Below are positions 8,517 to 17,058 of a stretch of DNA of 64,000 nt, piece after piece. The translations under genes and the position numbers were made by a program. The notes under the pieces were generated by a model, which did no database searches, had not been told where the DNA came from, and saw nothing but the letters and a program-made list of their open reading frames with translations. This DNA is from Campylobacter sp. RM10537 (GTDB taxonomy: Bacteria; Campylobacterota; Campylobacteria; Campylobacterales; Campylobacteraceae), in the NCBI RefSeq assembly GCF_022369435.1, contig NZ_CP059597.1, forward strand, positions 496,001-560,000, read 5' to 3'. The first letter of the stretch is position 1, and every line of letters starts with the position of its first letter.

Positions 8517-9255
8517 AATCTGATATTTCAAGTATAATTTCTTCTTTCAAGCCTTTAATTTGAATTTCTTTGAGCTTAAGGTTTGATGGAAGATTATCTA
8601 ATACTTCTTGATTTTTTTTAGCTTTTATATTTGCACACAAAGCAAGTAAAATTCCTCTATAAGCTTTTGCAAAATGACTAACTACTTTTCCATTTTTTAT
8701 AAATTTATAGGTAAAAAATTTCTTTTTAGGAATGTAAAATTTATCATAAAATCCTGCTCTTAAATCAAGAATTTCTTCATTTTTTAAATACTCATCTAAA
8801 GCATTGCTAAAATACTCTTTATAAAATTTTTCTATATTAAAATTTCCAAGTTTTTTGCCTTGTTTAAATTTGTAAAAAGGAAGAGTATCGCTAGCCTTTA
8901 CAACTCCAAAAAGATTGGAAAATATAAGGGTATTTTCTAAGATATAGTTTTGGCTTTCAAGATTTAAAGAATTAAATTTCAGATATTCGTAACTCACGCC
9001 ATTATAAAGTGTTATGGCGCTTTGAGTGGAAGCTTTTCTTAAATCGTGTTTGAATTTGTTTATTTCACTCTCATTTTTTATCCCAAAAAGTTCTTTTAAA
9101 TCCTCTAAATTGCAATCTTGAATATATTTTTCATATTTATCTAGAGCTTGCATTCTATAAGCAAATAATTCTTTAAATATGAATGAATTTTCATTAATCG
9201 GTTTTTGCGTACAATTTTCATCTTTTCCTTCACTCGGAGAAAATAAAATTTTCAT
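8509..9255 (-). CDS. yaaA: YaaA-type peroxide stress protein (DUF328 / UPF0246)
   Basis: A 248-residue cytoplasmic protein with the family N-terminus MKILFSPSEGK and YNGVSYEYLKF, plus LRAGFYDKFY in the body. In E. coli, YaaA limits intracellular iron and protects DNA from peroxide damage; the molecular activity of the family is still debated. It is transcribed in the same direction as jlpA, with a hairpin between them, and is convergent with hipO. It corresponds to Cj0984. Confidence 0.85.
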   Translation of the reverse strand: MKILFSPSEGKDENCTQKPINENSFIFKELFAYRMQALDKYEKYIQDCNLEDLKELFGIKNESEINKFKHDLRKASTQSAITLYNGVSYEYLKFNSLNLESQNYILENTLIFSNLFGVVKASDTLPFYKFKQGKKLGNFNIEKFYKEYFSNALDEYLKNEEILDLRAGFYDKFYIPKKKFFTYKFIKNGKVVSHFAKAYRGILLALCANIKAKKNQEVLDNLPSNLKLKEIQIKGLKEEIILEISDSI

Positions 9256-9273
9256 AATAATCCTTTTAGAACA

Positions 9274-9300
9274 TTAAAATGGAGTTTTTCTCCATTTTAA
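9274..9300 (-). terminator. Hairpin at the end of jlpA
   Basis: A perfect 11-base-pair inverted repeat (TTAAAATGGAG / CTCCATTTTAA) with a five-base loop. It includes the jlpA stop codon and lies ahead of yaaA. The expected run of T on the minus strand is poor, so termination may be partial and yaaA may receive read-through. Confidence 0.6.
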
Positions 9301-10367
9301 TATGGTAATCCATAAATAGAATTATTAAACATCATTGTTAAGTCAGTAAAGTCTATTCCATTGATAGTTATTTTTTTTATAATCTTTGCTTGTTCTTGAG
9401 GATATGTGCTTAAAGGAATATCTTTAAAAAATACTTCTATATTAAGTTTATAAGTTGGATCTTGAGTAATTTTTTCGAGTGCTTGCAAAGCTTTGTCAAT
9501 TATTAAAGTTTGTTTTTCATCTTTACTTTGATCTTTGGCTATTTTAAGTATAGAATTAGCCATTTCAATATAGTCTTTAAAAACTTCTTTTGTATCCAAA
9601 GACAACGTGAGTTTTGCATCGTGAATAATAATATTTTCTTGTATTTGAGGAAGTATAGATTTAAAATTATCAATACTTGTGTTATTTTCATCAATATTTT
9701 TAATTGAAAGCGAATTTGTATCGTACTTAAGCCCTAGAGAATCCAATATATCTAAGAATTTAGATTTATAATCTAGATTAATATTAAGGTTGAAATTGAG
9801 TTGATTATTACCTTGGACATTAAAACTGAAAAGATAATTATAATTTTCATCATTCTTTTTAGAATTTAAATTTTTAAATGATATTGTAAAAGGATTGGAA
9901 ATTAGTTCTTTAAGATAATCATTTATTTTTTGATTTTTATTTAAATGTATTTTGTTTATTTGATCAATTATTTCATCGCTTAATTTTAAGTTTTTTAAGA
10001 TAATTTCATCTTGTAATTTTTCATTTTTAGAAAGTAAAAAATTTAATAATTCTTGAAAAGAAATAAGTTCTTTTTTATCTCCTGTATAAATTTCATTGGA
10101 TTTATATTCTATATTTTCAATTTCAAATATTTTTTTATGATTAGGATCAAAAACTTCTAAATTAGGGCTCATGCACTTTATAGAATTGCCATCGCTTTGG
10201 CATTTAAAATCATTGAATTTAAAAAAGTCTTTAGTTAAATTTTGTTCCTCTTTAATTTGTGTATTTAAGGTATTTTCATATTTTTTTACGATAGATTGAT
10301 CTAGTGAATTATCACTACATGCCACAAATAAAGCTAAACTTGCACCAAGCATGAGATTTTTTTTCAT
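9297..10367 (-). CDS. jlpA: JlpA surface lipoprotein / adhesin
   Basis: A 356-residue lipoprotein with a short signal peptide and lipobox ending at C17 (LFVAC-SDNS). C. jejuni JlpA is about 372 residues as I recall, so this is a slightly shorter, diverged form. JlpA has been described as a surface-exposed adhesin of the outer membrane, though its role is contested. Two bacterial N-glycosylation sequons (D/E-x-N-x-S/T) are visible: E41-Q-N43-L-T45 and D226-E-N228-N-T230. The rest is lysine- and asparagine-rich with no other domain visible. It is divergent from cjaA, with about 150 bases between the two starts. Confidence 0.85.
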   Translation of the reverse strand: MKKNLMLGASLALFVACSDNSLDQSIVKKYENTLNTQIKEEQNLTKDFFKFNDFKCQSDGNSIKCMSPNLEVFDPNHKKIFEIENIEYKSNEIYTGDKKELISFQELLNFLLSKNEKLQDEIILKNLKLSDEIIDQINKIHLNKNQKINDYLKELISNPFTISFKNLNSKKNDENYNYLFSFNVQGNNQLNFNLNINLDYKSKFLDILDSLGLKYDTNSLSIKNIDENNTSIDNFKSILPQIQENIIIHDAKLTLSLDTKEVFKDYIEMANSILKIAKDQSKDEKQTLIIDKALQALEKITQDPTYKLNIEVFFKDIPLSTYPQEQAKIIKKITINGIDFTDLTMMFNNSIYGLPY

Positions 10368-10476
10368 AATTTTCCTTATTTTTATTTTTTTTAAAATAAA
10401 ATTATAACAATAAACTTTTAGATTTCATGTAAAAAACAGAATAAAAAATTAAAAATTTTTAAGTATAATAATTTGT

Positions 10477-10482
10477 TATAAT
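10477..10482 (+). promoter_or_regulatory. -10 box of cjaA
   Basis: A perfect TATAAT (GTTATAAT context) lies 32 bases ahead of the cjaA ATG, with a T/A-rich upstream stretch typical of Campylobacter vegetative promoters and no clear -35 box. Confidence 0.6.
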
Positions 10483-10514
10483 TTTTCTTAATTAAATGAT
10501 TATGGAGATAATAA

Positions 10515-11351
10515 ATGAAAAAAATATTCTTGAGTATTTTTACAGCTATAATAGCTATATTTTTAAGTGCTTGTGGAGAAAATTCAAAACAGATTAATTC
10601 TCTTGAAAAAATTAAGCAAAATGGAATTGTAAGAATAGGTGTGTTTGGAGATAAACCTCCTTTTGGTTATGTAGATGAAAAAGGTAAAAATCAAGGTTAT
10701 GATGTTTATTTGGCAAAACGCATAGCAAAAGAACTTTTAGGAGATGAAAATAAAGTTCAATTTGTGCTTGTTGAAGCTGCTAATAGGGTAGAGTTTTTAA
10801 AATCAAATAAGGTTGATATTATTTTAGCTAATTTTACCCAAACCCCAGAAAGAGCAGAGCAGGTAGATTTTTGTTTACCTTATATGAAAGTAGCTTTAGG
10901 GGTTGTTGCTCCAAAAGATAGTACAATTCATAGTATAGAGGATTTAAAAGATAAAATCTTGCTTATAAATAAAGGCACAACAGCGGATGCATATTTTTCA
11001 AAAAATTATCCTAATATAAAAACCTTAAAATACGATCAAAATACTGAAACTTTTGCAGCTTTAATGGACAAAAGAGGAGATGCTTTAAGCCATGATAATA
11101 CTTTACTTTTTGCTTGGGTAAAAGATCACCCTCAATTTAAAATGGCCATCAAAGAATTGGGAAATAAGGATGTTATAGCTCCTGCGGTTAAAAAAGGTGA
11201 TAAAGAACTTAAGCAATTTATCGATAATTTAATTATTAAATTAGGTGGGGAACATTTCTTTCACAAAGCTTATGATGAAACATTAAAGCAGCATTTTGGA
11301 GATGATGTTCAAGCTGATGATGTGGTTATTGAAGGCGGTAAAATACAATAA
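10515..11351 (+). CDS. cjaA: CjaA amino-acid-binding lipoprotein (cysteine-binding type)
   Basis: A 278-residue periplasmic solute-binding protein of family 3. The signal peptide ends in the lipobox LSAC at about residue 20, followed by GENSK. The binding core begins NGIVRIGVFGDKPPFGYVDE, and the NFTQTPERAEQVDF region holds the conserved arginine that grips the ligand carboxylate. C. jejuni CjaA binds cysteine and is a known surface antigen in the inner membrane. No permease or ATPase is adjacent, so it must work with a transporter encoded elsewhere. A hairpin and cjaB follow. Confidence 0.92.
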   Translation: MKKIFLSIFTAIIAIFLSACGENSKQINSLEKIKQNGIVRIGVFGDKPPFGYVDEKGKNQGYDVYLAKRIAKELLGDENKVQFVLVEAANRVEFLKSNKVDIILANFTQTPERAEQVDFCLPYMKVALGVVAPKDSTIHSIEDLKDKILLINKGTTADAYFSKNYPNIKTLKYDQNTETFAALMDKRGDALSHDNTLLFAWVKDHPQFKMAIKELGNKDVIAPAVKKGDKELKQFIDNLIIKLGGEHFFHKAYDETLKQHFGDDVQADDVVIEGGKIQ

Positions 11352-11370
11352 AGGTTTCTCCTTTATTGTA
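11344..11370 (+). terminator. Hairpin between cjaA and cjaB
   Basis: An 11-base-pair perfect inverted repeat (TACAATAAAGG / CCTTTATTGTA) with a five-base loop. It starts inside the cjaA stop region and ends eight bases before the likely cjaB ATG. No T run follows, so it may act as a partial terminator or as a 3'-end stabiliser that lets some transcription enter cjaB. Confidence 0.55.
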
Positions 11371-11377
11371 TAAAAAT

Positions 11378-12604
11378 ATGCAAAAAAAATATAAAAATAT
11401 TGCTTATGCGTCTTTAGGTGGAGCATTAGAATTTTATGATTTTGTTCTTTTTGTGTTTTTTTTAGATATTTTTTCTAAGATTTTTTTTCCGCAAAATAAT
11501 TTTTTTTGGACTCAAATAAATACCTATATTTCTTTTGGAATAGCTTACTTAGTTCGTCCATTTGGAGCTATAATAATGGCACATTTTGGAGATAGATACG
11601 GTCGTAAAAATATCTTTTATCTGTCTATTTTTTTTATGGTTGCACCTAGTTTTTTTTTAGCTTTTTTGCCTACTTATGAAATGATAGGATTGTATTCTAC
11701 TTTTGCCTTATTTTTAATTCGTATTTTACAAGGTTTAGCTATAGGAGTTGAGGTAAGTGGAGCTTGGGTTTATATCAGTGAATTTGTAAAAGGAAATAAA
11801 ATTCCTATTTTTCTTGGTTTTGCCTCTGCTGCTTTAACTTTAGGTTTATTATTGGGAAATTTTACAGTTTTAATTTTAGATAATTATTTTTCTAAGGAAC
11901 AAGTGGAGCAATATGCATGGAGACTTCCCTTTATTTTGGCTGGAATATTTGGAATTTTTATTTTATCATTAAGAAAAAAAATAGATGAAACTCCAGAATT
12001 TTTAAAATTAAAGATTCGAAAACAACTTGTAAATTTTCCATTAAAACATGCCTTAAAAACGCATAAAATGAGTATGTTTATTTGTTTTTTAATGACTATA
12101 GTTTTAACAAGCGGCATTGCAACTTTAATGATTTTGCCAAAATATTTTTCATCAATATTTAATTTTGACCCATCTCAAGGTTTATGGATGCAAAATTTTG
12201 GAATTTTATCCGTGATTTTTGGATCTATAGTTCAAGGATTTTTAGCTAGTAAATGGGGAAGCTATAAAATTTGTTCTTTTTTTAGCATAAGTTTAATGTT
12301 TTTTGGAATTTTATTTAGTTTTTATAATCAGCAATTTTTATGGTATTTTCTAATCGTTTGTTTTTCGCAAGGTATTATTACCTTTGCACCTGTTTTCATG
12401 ACTCAAATCTTTAAAAATGAAATTAAATTAAGTGGATTAAGTTTTGCTTATAATATTTCTTATGCTTTTTTAGCTTTTCTTATACCTTTTATAATTGATT
12501 TTTTATATAAAAAATATTTAGGATTTTATTTTGTTTTTGTAGGAATGTGTTCCTTGTTTTGTATGTTTTTATTGAAAAAACATACAAAGAAAATTAAAAA
12601 TTAA
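11378..12604 (+). CDS. cjaB: CjaB MFS transporter (metabolite:H+ symporter type)
   Basis: A 408-residue major facilitator protein with about 12 membrane segments. The first loop motif GDRYGRKNIFY after segment 2 and LEFYDF at the N-terminus are typical of the proline/betaine, alpha-ketoglutarate (MHS) branch. I chose the ATG at 11378. A TTG at 11366 is in frame but sits inside the hairpin arm, and MQKKYKNIAYASLGG is the family-like start. The Shine-Dalgarno is poor. The 3' end overlaps pepD by four bases. The substrate is unknown. Confidence 0.85.
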   Translation: MQKKYKNIAYASLGGALEFYDFVLFVFFLDIFSKIFFPQNNFFWTQINTYISFGIAYLVRPFGAIIMAHFGDRYGRKNIFYLSIFFMVAPSFFLAFLPTYEMIGLYSTFALFLIRILQGLAIGVEVSGAWVYISEFVKGNKIPIFLGFASAALTLGLLLGNFTVLILDNYFSKEQVEQYAWRLPFILAGIFGIFILSLRKKIDETPEFLKLKIRKQLVNFPLKHALKTHKMSMFICFLMTIVLTSGIATLMILPKYFSSIFNFDPSQGLWMQNFGILSVIFGSIVQGFLASKWGSYKICSFFSISLMFFGILFSFYNQQFLWYFLIVCFSQGIITFAPVFMTQIFKNEIKLSGLSFAYNISYAFLAFLIPFIIDFLYKKYLGFYFVFVGMCSLFCMFLLKKHTKKIKN

Positions 12605-13869
12605 TTGAGATTTTGCAAAACTTCAAAAACAACTTTAGAAATTTTTTCTACAGAAGCTATTTCACAACGTTCATCGGTAGAGTGAGGATTATAAATGTTT
12701 GGGCCTATAGAGGCGCATAATAATTTTTGTTTTTTTTCTATGATCCCGCATTCAAGCCCCGCATGAATAGCTGAAATTTTAGCCTCTGGAGATACTTTTT
12801 TTAAAGCTTTAAAAACTAAGTCGCTTAGAGCATTAGGTTTGCCTTCCCAAGGTGGATAAAAATTAAAGCTTTTGCTTTGATAACCAAAAGCTTTAAAAAA
12901 TTCTAAGGTTTCAAATTCAATTTGTTTTAAATCATCTAAAGTATTAGATCTTGCAAAAAGTGCAAATTCTATTTGATTGTTTTGCATTTTTAAGGTTGCA
13001 AGATTGATACTAGTTTGAACTATTCCTAAGGTTTCATTATAGGCTCTAACTCCATGAGAAAAACTATTGATAGTATCTAAAAGTTTATCACTTTGATCGC
13101 AAAATTCAAATTCTTTTTCACCTTTAAATTCACATTTTATCCATTCATTTCCCTTGACTTCATTTTCAAAACATACTAGAGCTTTGGCATGTTTTGGTAT
13201 AGAATTAACTCTTTCCCCACCTTCAAAAAATATAATTTTTCCATGATTTTGTTTTATAAATTTTGCCATTTCTTTAATAGAGCTTTTTTCATTATTTATG
13301 ATATTAATTCCTGAATGACCACCTTTAAAATTTTGTGCTTGCAATTCATAAATTTTGCCTTTACTTTTTATATTTTTATAATGTAAAGTCGATTCTATAT
13401 CAACACCACCGGCACAACCTATCATAATCTCATTATCACTTTCGTGATCTAAATTTAAAAGCATCTTTGATTGTATAGTATGCTCTAAAGAATTAACCCC
13501 CATAAGACCAACTTCTTCATTATTAGTAAAAAGACATTCTAGATTTTCAAATTGATTCATCGCGCTCATCATGATTGCTATTCCTATGCCATTATCTGCA
13601 CCTAGACTTGAATTTTTGGCTTTTAAATATCCATTTTCTTCATAAACATCCACTTTAGGCGCATCTCCCATGCATACCATATCGTAATGGCTTTGTAAAC
13701 AAATTTTAGGATTACCTTTAATAGCGTGAATATTTCCGGCTTCGTCTACATTAACTATAAAATTTTTATCTTTAGAATAATTAATTAAAAATTCTTTCAT
13801 TTCTTCAGTCTCATAGCTACAATGCGGAATTTTGCATAAATCTTTAAAATTATCTATAACTTTTTGCAT
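12601..13869 (-). CDS. pepD: Aminoacyl-histidine dipeptidase (PepD, M20C)
   Basis: A 422-residue cytosolic dipeptidase of the M20 family, shorter than E. coli PepD (about 485 residues). Metal and catalytic motifs are in order: LQSHYDMVC, SSLGADNGIG, TNNEEVGLMGV with the general base, LNLDHE, FKGGHSGINI, and NPHSTDE near the C-terminus with the last histidine ligand. It corresponds to Cj0980. AGGAG lies ahead of the ATG on the minus strand. Together with PepT and PepA in this window it indicates active use of imported peptides. Confidence 0.9.
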   Translation of the reverse strand: MQKVIDNFKDLCKIPHCSYETEEMKEFLINYSKDKNFIVNVDEAGNIHAIKGNPKICLQSHYDMVCMGDAPKVDVYEENGYLKAKNSSLGADNGIGIAIMMSAMNQFENLECLFTNNEEVGLMGVNSLEHTIQSKMLLNLDHESDNEIMIGCAGGVDIESTLHYKNIKSKGKIYELQAQNFKGGHSGINIINNEKSSIKEMAKFIKQNHGKIIFFEGGERVNSIPKHAKALVCFENEVKGNEWIKCEFKGEKEFEFCDQSDKLLDTINSFSHGVRAYNETLGIVQTSINLATLKMQNNQIEFALFARSNTLDDLKQIEFETLEFFKAFGYQSKSFNFYPPWEGKPNALSDLVFKALKKVSPEAKISAIHAGLECGIIEKKQKLLCASIGPNIYNPHSTDERCEIASVEKISKVVFEVLQNLN

Positions 13870-13927
13870 TTTCTCTCCTTTTCTTTGTTAAAATTATGGC
13901 ATATTTTTTAAAAAAATAAGGATAAAA

Positions 13928-14455
13928 TTGAGAATAAATTACAATAAAATCTTAAATTTAAGAAGTATTTTAAGCGATCCTAAAAAACTCTTAGCAATTT
14001 TGATTTTTTCCTTTGCGATTATATTTATTCAAAATTATATGGCAAAAACACCAAGTTTTAAAGCCAAAGTTGTTAGGGTAATTGATGGCGATACTATAGA
14101 AATTCTTAATTCCAATAAAACAAGTAAAGTAAGGTTTTTTGGTATAGATGCGCCTGAAATCAAACAAAATTTCGGAAAAGAAGCTAAAAATAATTTAAAT
14201 CAAATTTTAAAAAATAAAGAAGTGGAAATTTTTTATAAAAATAAAGATATTTATGGTAGAATTGTTGCTGTTGTTAAGCTTAATAATGTAGATATAAATT
14301 GTTGGATGGTAAGCAAAGGCTATGCTTGGGCTGATACTTATTATACAAATGTATATATTAAAGAGCAAAAAAAAGCTCAAAAATATAAATTAGGACTTTG
14401 GAAAGAAAAAAATCCTATTGAGCCTTATAAATGGCGCAAACAAAATAGATTTTGA
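13928..14455 (+). CDS. Membrane-anchored thermonuclease-family nuclease
   Basis: A 175-residue protein with a hydrophobic segment at residues 20-38 and then a staphylococcal-nuclease fold. Active-site residues are visible in VVRVIDGDTIEI, KVRFFGIDAPE, GRIVAVV and VSKGYAWADTYY. It should be exposed to the periplasm or surface and cleave DNA or RNA with calcium; it corresponds to Cj0979c. The start is TTG, supported by AAGGA five bases upstream and by the membrane segment that follows. A small lipoprotein gene starts nine bases after its stop. Confidence 0.88.
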   Translation: MRINYNKILNLRSILSDPKKLLAILIFSFAIIFIQNYMAKTPSFKAKVVRVIDGDTIEILNSNKTSKVRFFGIDAPEIKQNFGKEAKNNLNQILKNKEVEIFYKNKDIYGRIVAVVKLNNVDINCWMVSKGYAWADTYYTNVYIKEQKKAQKYKLGLWKEKNPIEPYKWRKQNRF

Positions 14456-14463
14456 GAGTAGTT

Positions 14464-14637
14464 ATGAAAAAATATATACTGGTTATAATATCACTTTTAG
14501 GATTTTCTGGATGTTTTATTAATGAAAGAGGTGTTTCAAATCGTTTTTATGATGATTGTAAGGAATATTATGATGCAAGCGGAATGTATCATAAAGACTG
14601 TCCTAATAATTGGATTGATATTAAAATGACTCCTTAA
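14464..14637 (+). CDS. Small lipoprotein
   Basis: A 57-residue protein with a signal peptide and lipobox FSGC at about residue 17. The mature part is about 40 residues, rich in aspartate, tyrosine and asparagine, with two further cysteines (DDCKEYYD and KDCPN). I use the ATG at 14464; an in-frame TTG at 14452 overlaps the nuclease stop and only lengthens the signal peptide. It directly follows the nuclease gene and is probably cotranscribed. It corresponds to Cj0978c. Function unknown. Confidence 0.75.
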   Translation: MKKYILVIISLLGFSGCFINERGVSNRFYDDCKEYYDASGMYHKDCPNNWIDIKMTP

Positions 14638-15216
14638 TTATTTTCCCATTGAGGCTAAAATTGTTGCCGCCATTGCATCAGGATTAACACCAGATGTGTT
14701 TGATTTTTCTTCTTGTTGTGTGTCTTTAACTGAATTAACTGGTGGACGTTTTAAATTAAAAATGTGTTCATCCGTAGTTACAATTTGTATTGTACCTTCA
14801 AACATTTTTATATCTTTTGTATATCCAATCACCCTCACATCTCTTTTTTTAGATGTTTCATCAAATAAGGCATGGGCTTCAAGCTGAAGAACGTCTCCTA
14901 TTTTTAATGGAGCATAAAAAAAACATTTTGATCCTATAACGACAGAAAATTCTTTATTAATTGCAGCTTGCGCAACATAATTAGCAGCAGCAAATATAAA
15001 AGCATCAAAAATTAATCCATGTTCATCAACTACCATATCATTTGTTGTAATTAAAATAGATTTGGCAAAATTTTTATCAATTTCGATAATGGTGCCCGCT
15101 ACTGAAGTATTGAGTTCTAAACAGGTTATAAGTTCAGATCTTACTTTGGATAAATTTTCCTGTGAGACATATTCTTCAAGTTGTACATAGTCTTCAAAAT
15201 TGTCTTTTTTTGCCAT
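14638..15216 (-). CDS. Cj0977-type hot-dog fold protein, flagella co-regulated virulence factor
   Basis: A 192-residue cytoplasmic protein close to Cj0977, a sigma-28-dependent gene needed for invasion in C. jejuni and shown to have a MaoC-like hot-dog fold without clear catalytic residues. The hot-dog core is visible around MVVDEHGLIFDAFIFAAANY. A well-formed sigma-28 promoter lies 47 bases upstream of the start, so expression should follow late flagellar genes. The stop directly abuts the convergent small lipoprotein gene. The C-terminal tail is glutamine/serine-rich and ends ATILASMGK. Confidence 0.9.
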   Translation of the reverse strand: MAKKDNFEDYVQLEEYVSQENLSKVRSELITCLELNTSVAGTIIEIDKNFAKSILITTNDMVVDEHGLIFDAFIFAAANYVAQAAINKEFSVVIGSKCFFYAPLKIGDVLQLEAHALFDETSKKRDVRVIGYTKDIKMFEGTIQIVTTDEHIFNLKRPPVNSVKDTQQEEKSNTSGVNPDAMAATILASMGK

Positions 15217-15262
15217 TTGTTACCTTTTTTGATAAATATTTTATCTATAAATTCAAAAATGA

Positions 15263-15289
15263 AAATCGGCAAAAAATAAAAATAATTTA
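15263..15289 (-). promoter_or_regulatory. Sigma-28 (FliA) promoter of the Cj0977 homologue
   Basis: On the minus strand this reads TAAA, exactly 15 bases, then GCCGATTT. That matches the FliA consensus TAAA-N15-GCCGATAA except in the last two positions. The -10 element lies about 47 bases ahead of the start codon. The TAAA covers the cmoB stop codon, so the promoter partly overlaps the upstream gene. Confidence 0.85.
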
Positions 15290-16159
15290 TATCTTTATTT
15301 TTACATAAACTCTTTTTGGGGCTTCATAACCTTCTACAGTAAGATTTTTATTATTTGGATCTAAAAAATTATTTAATGAGTAAGAGTCAATCCATTCTGT
15401 TTTTCTTTGCTCATTTTCATCAGTTTTTTTTGTGCTTAAAATTTGAAAATCTTTAAAGCCTGCTCTTTCGCACCAATTTTTTAAAGCACTTATGCTTGGG
15501 ATAAAATAAATATTTGGAATTTTTGAATAGGTTTTATTTGGAACAAGTGCAATTTCTCTTTCATCTTCTATATACATAGTGTCTAAAAAAACTACCCCAT
15601 TTTTATTGAGTCCTGATTTTAATTCTTTTAACATTTTAATTGGATCGCTTCTATGATAAATAACTCCAAGGCAAAAAATCACATCAAACTTAAGTGGATA
15701 ATTTGGAAGATCTTCGACACCTAAAAGCTCATATTTTATTGAAGTTTTAGCTAAGGCATTGATGAGTTCAAATTGTAGTCGATATTTTATAGAGGGATCA
15801 AAACCTACTAATAATGCTGGGTTAAATTCGAGCATTTTAAACATATAATAACCATTATTGCACCCAATATCCGCTACTGTTTTTCCTGAAATTTCATTCA
15901 TAAAAGGTTTTAAGATATTAAATTTAATATAACTTTTCCATTCGGCGTCAATAAAAAGATCATTTATTTGGAAAGGACCTTTTCTCCATGGTTTTAACTC
16001 TTTTGCAAGTTCTAAAATTTCATCTTTTTGAATGTTATTTGTATTTAAAATTACACTGTCTTTTAAATAGAGTTTATTTTCATTATTTAATTCTTTTAAT
16101 TTTTGAATTTTAAGATATAAAGGATGTTTTAATAATTGATTTTCTAAAATATTTTTCAT
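15287..16159 (-). CDS. cmoB: tRNA U34 carboxymethyltransferase CmoB
   Basis: A 290-residue SAM-dependent enzyme of the CmoB family, which uses carboxy-SAM to turn 5-hydroxyuridine at the tRNA wobble position into 5-oxyacetyluridine. The Rossmann methyltransferase motif [15 protein letters not shown] is near residue 100, with [17 protein letters not shown] downstream and WRKGPFQI near the N-terminus. Length is shorter than E. coli CmoB (about 323) but usual for Campylobacter. AAGG precedes the ATG at 16159. The CmoA partner is not in the window. It is the last intact gene before the gene-free stretch. Confidence 0.87.
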   Translation of the reverse strand: MKNILENQLLKHPLYLKIQKLKELNNENKLYLKDSVILNTNNIQKDEILELAKELKPWRKGPFQINDLFIDAEWKSYIKFNILKPFMNEISGKTVADIGCNNGYYMFKMLEFNPALLVGFDPSIKYRLQFELINALAKTSIKYELLGVEDLPNYPLKFDVIFCLGVIYHRSDPIKMLKELKSGLNKNGVVFLDTMYIEDEREIALVPNKTYSKIPNIYFIPSISALKNWCERAGFKDFQILSTKKTDENEQRKTEWIDSYSLNNFLDPNNKNLTVEGYEAPKRVYVKIKI

Positions 16160-16945
16160 CGGGGCCTTTTTAGAGAATATATTTTTTTTAATTATGCAAA
16201 ATAAAATTATAACAAAAAGATATTTATAAAAATTCTTATGAAATTAATAAAGTTAGAAAATTAGAATAATTTTATGTTTAATTTGTGAAAAATTTAAAAT
16301 TATTTAAAACTAAATCACTAAAATAAAATTCTAATAAATTAAGAATGCAGCTAGATTTAACTTTAAGTTGAGTGAATCCAAGTATTTTTATTGCAAAATT
16401 AGAAGATGTAATTATGAATTTGATAATGCTAAATGTATTCAATGTCAGTAATTATAAAATAGAACTTTTAAAAGCTTTGGTGAGCTATAGAAAAGCAGTT
16501 TGTTACTGTAGCAAAAAATAATAGGAGAGAGTAGAGTTTAATTATAATTTATCTTATAAAAATTCTGATTAAAATGTGTAATTATGGTAGAGATTGTATC
16601 TTGAAAATATATTTTTTTCTTATTTTTTAATTATAAAATATTTATATAAAACAATTCATATGAGTAAATTTTTTAAATTCATATTTTATTATAAACTTTA
16701 ATCGATTGCTTTTATTTTTTTAAATTATTTAAATTATGAGATTATATCTATGAAAAATTATTAACTTTACCATTAATATAAAGTGTAAAATATTAATCAA
16801 TATTTTTTAGACTTTTTAGTTTAAGAATAAAAGGTTATCAAATTTAAAAAATATAAATTTTAAGAAAAAAACTTTATTAAAAATTTTTATAAATATTTTA
16901 ATTGGTTTAATAATTGAAATAATTTATAGAGTTGTATAGTATTAA
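16160..16945. other. Gene-free, probably decayed stretch between cmoB and tRNA-Leu
   Basis: About 790 bases with no convincing intact ORF. A 37-codon open run from 16338 to 16448 on the plus strand reads like protein (SESKYFYCKIRRCNYEFD, then NAKCIQCQ) and has C-x(5)-C and C-x2-C spacing; it then meets TAA. A second plausible run in another frame (16461-16517) contains ALVSYRKAVCYCSKK and two stops. I take these as possible remnants of a cysteine-bearing gene of unknown family. The remainder, about 16,600-16,940, is simply extremely AT-rich. Confidence 0.5.
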
Positions 16946-17031
16946 TGGTGCGGTTAGCGAGATTTGAACTCGCACACGCTGAGCGCACCACCCCCTCAAG
17001 ATGGCGTGTCTACCAGTTCCACCATAACCGC
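16946..17031 (-). tRNA. tRNA-Leu (anticodon GAG)
   Basis: An 86-base class II tRNA including an encoded CCA. Read on the minus strand it starts GCGGTTATGG and ends CTAACCGCACCA; the seven-base acceptor stem GCGGTTA / TAACCGC is perfect. The anticodon stem CCATC / GGTGG holds the loop TTGAGGG, giving GAG. A long variable arm and the T arm GTTCAAATC follow. It lies just ahead of atpE on the same strand. Confidence 0.95.
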
Positions 17032-17058
17032 ATAAAAGTCCAAAATAGGACTTTATCT

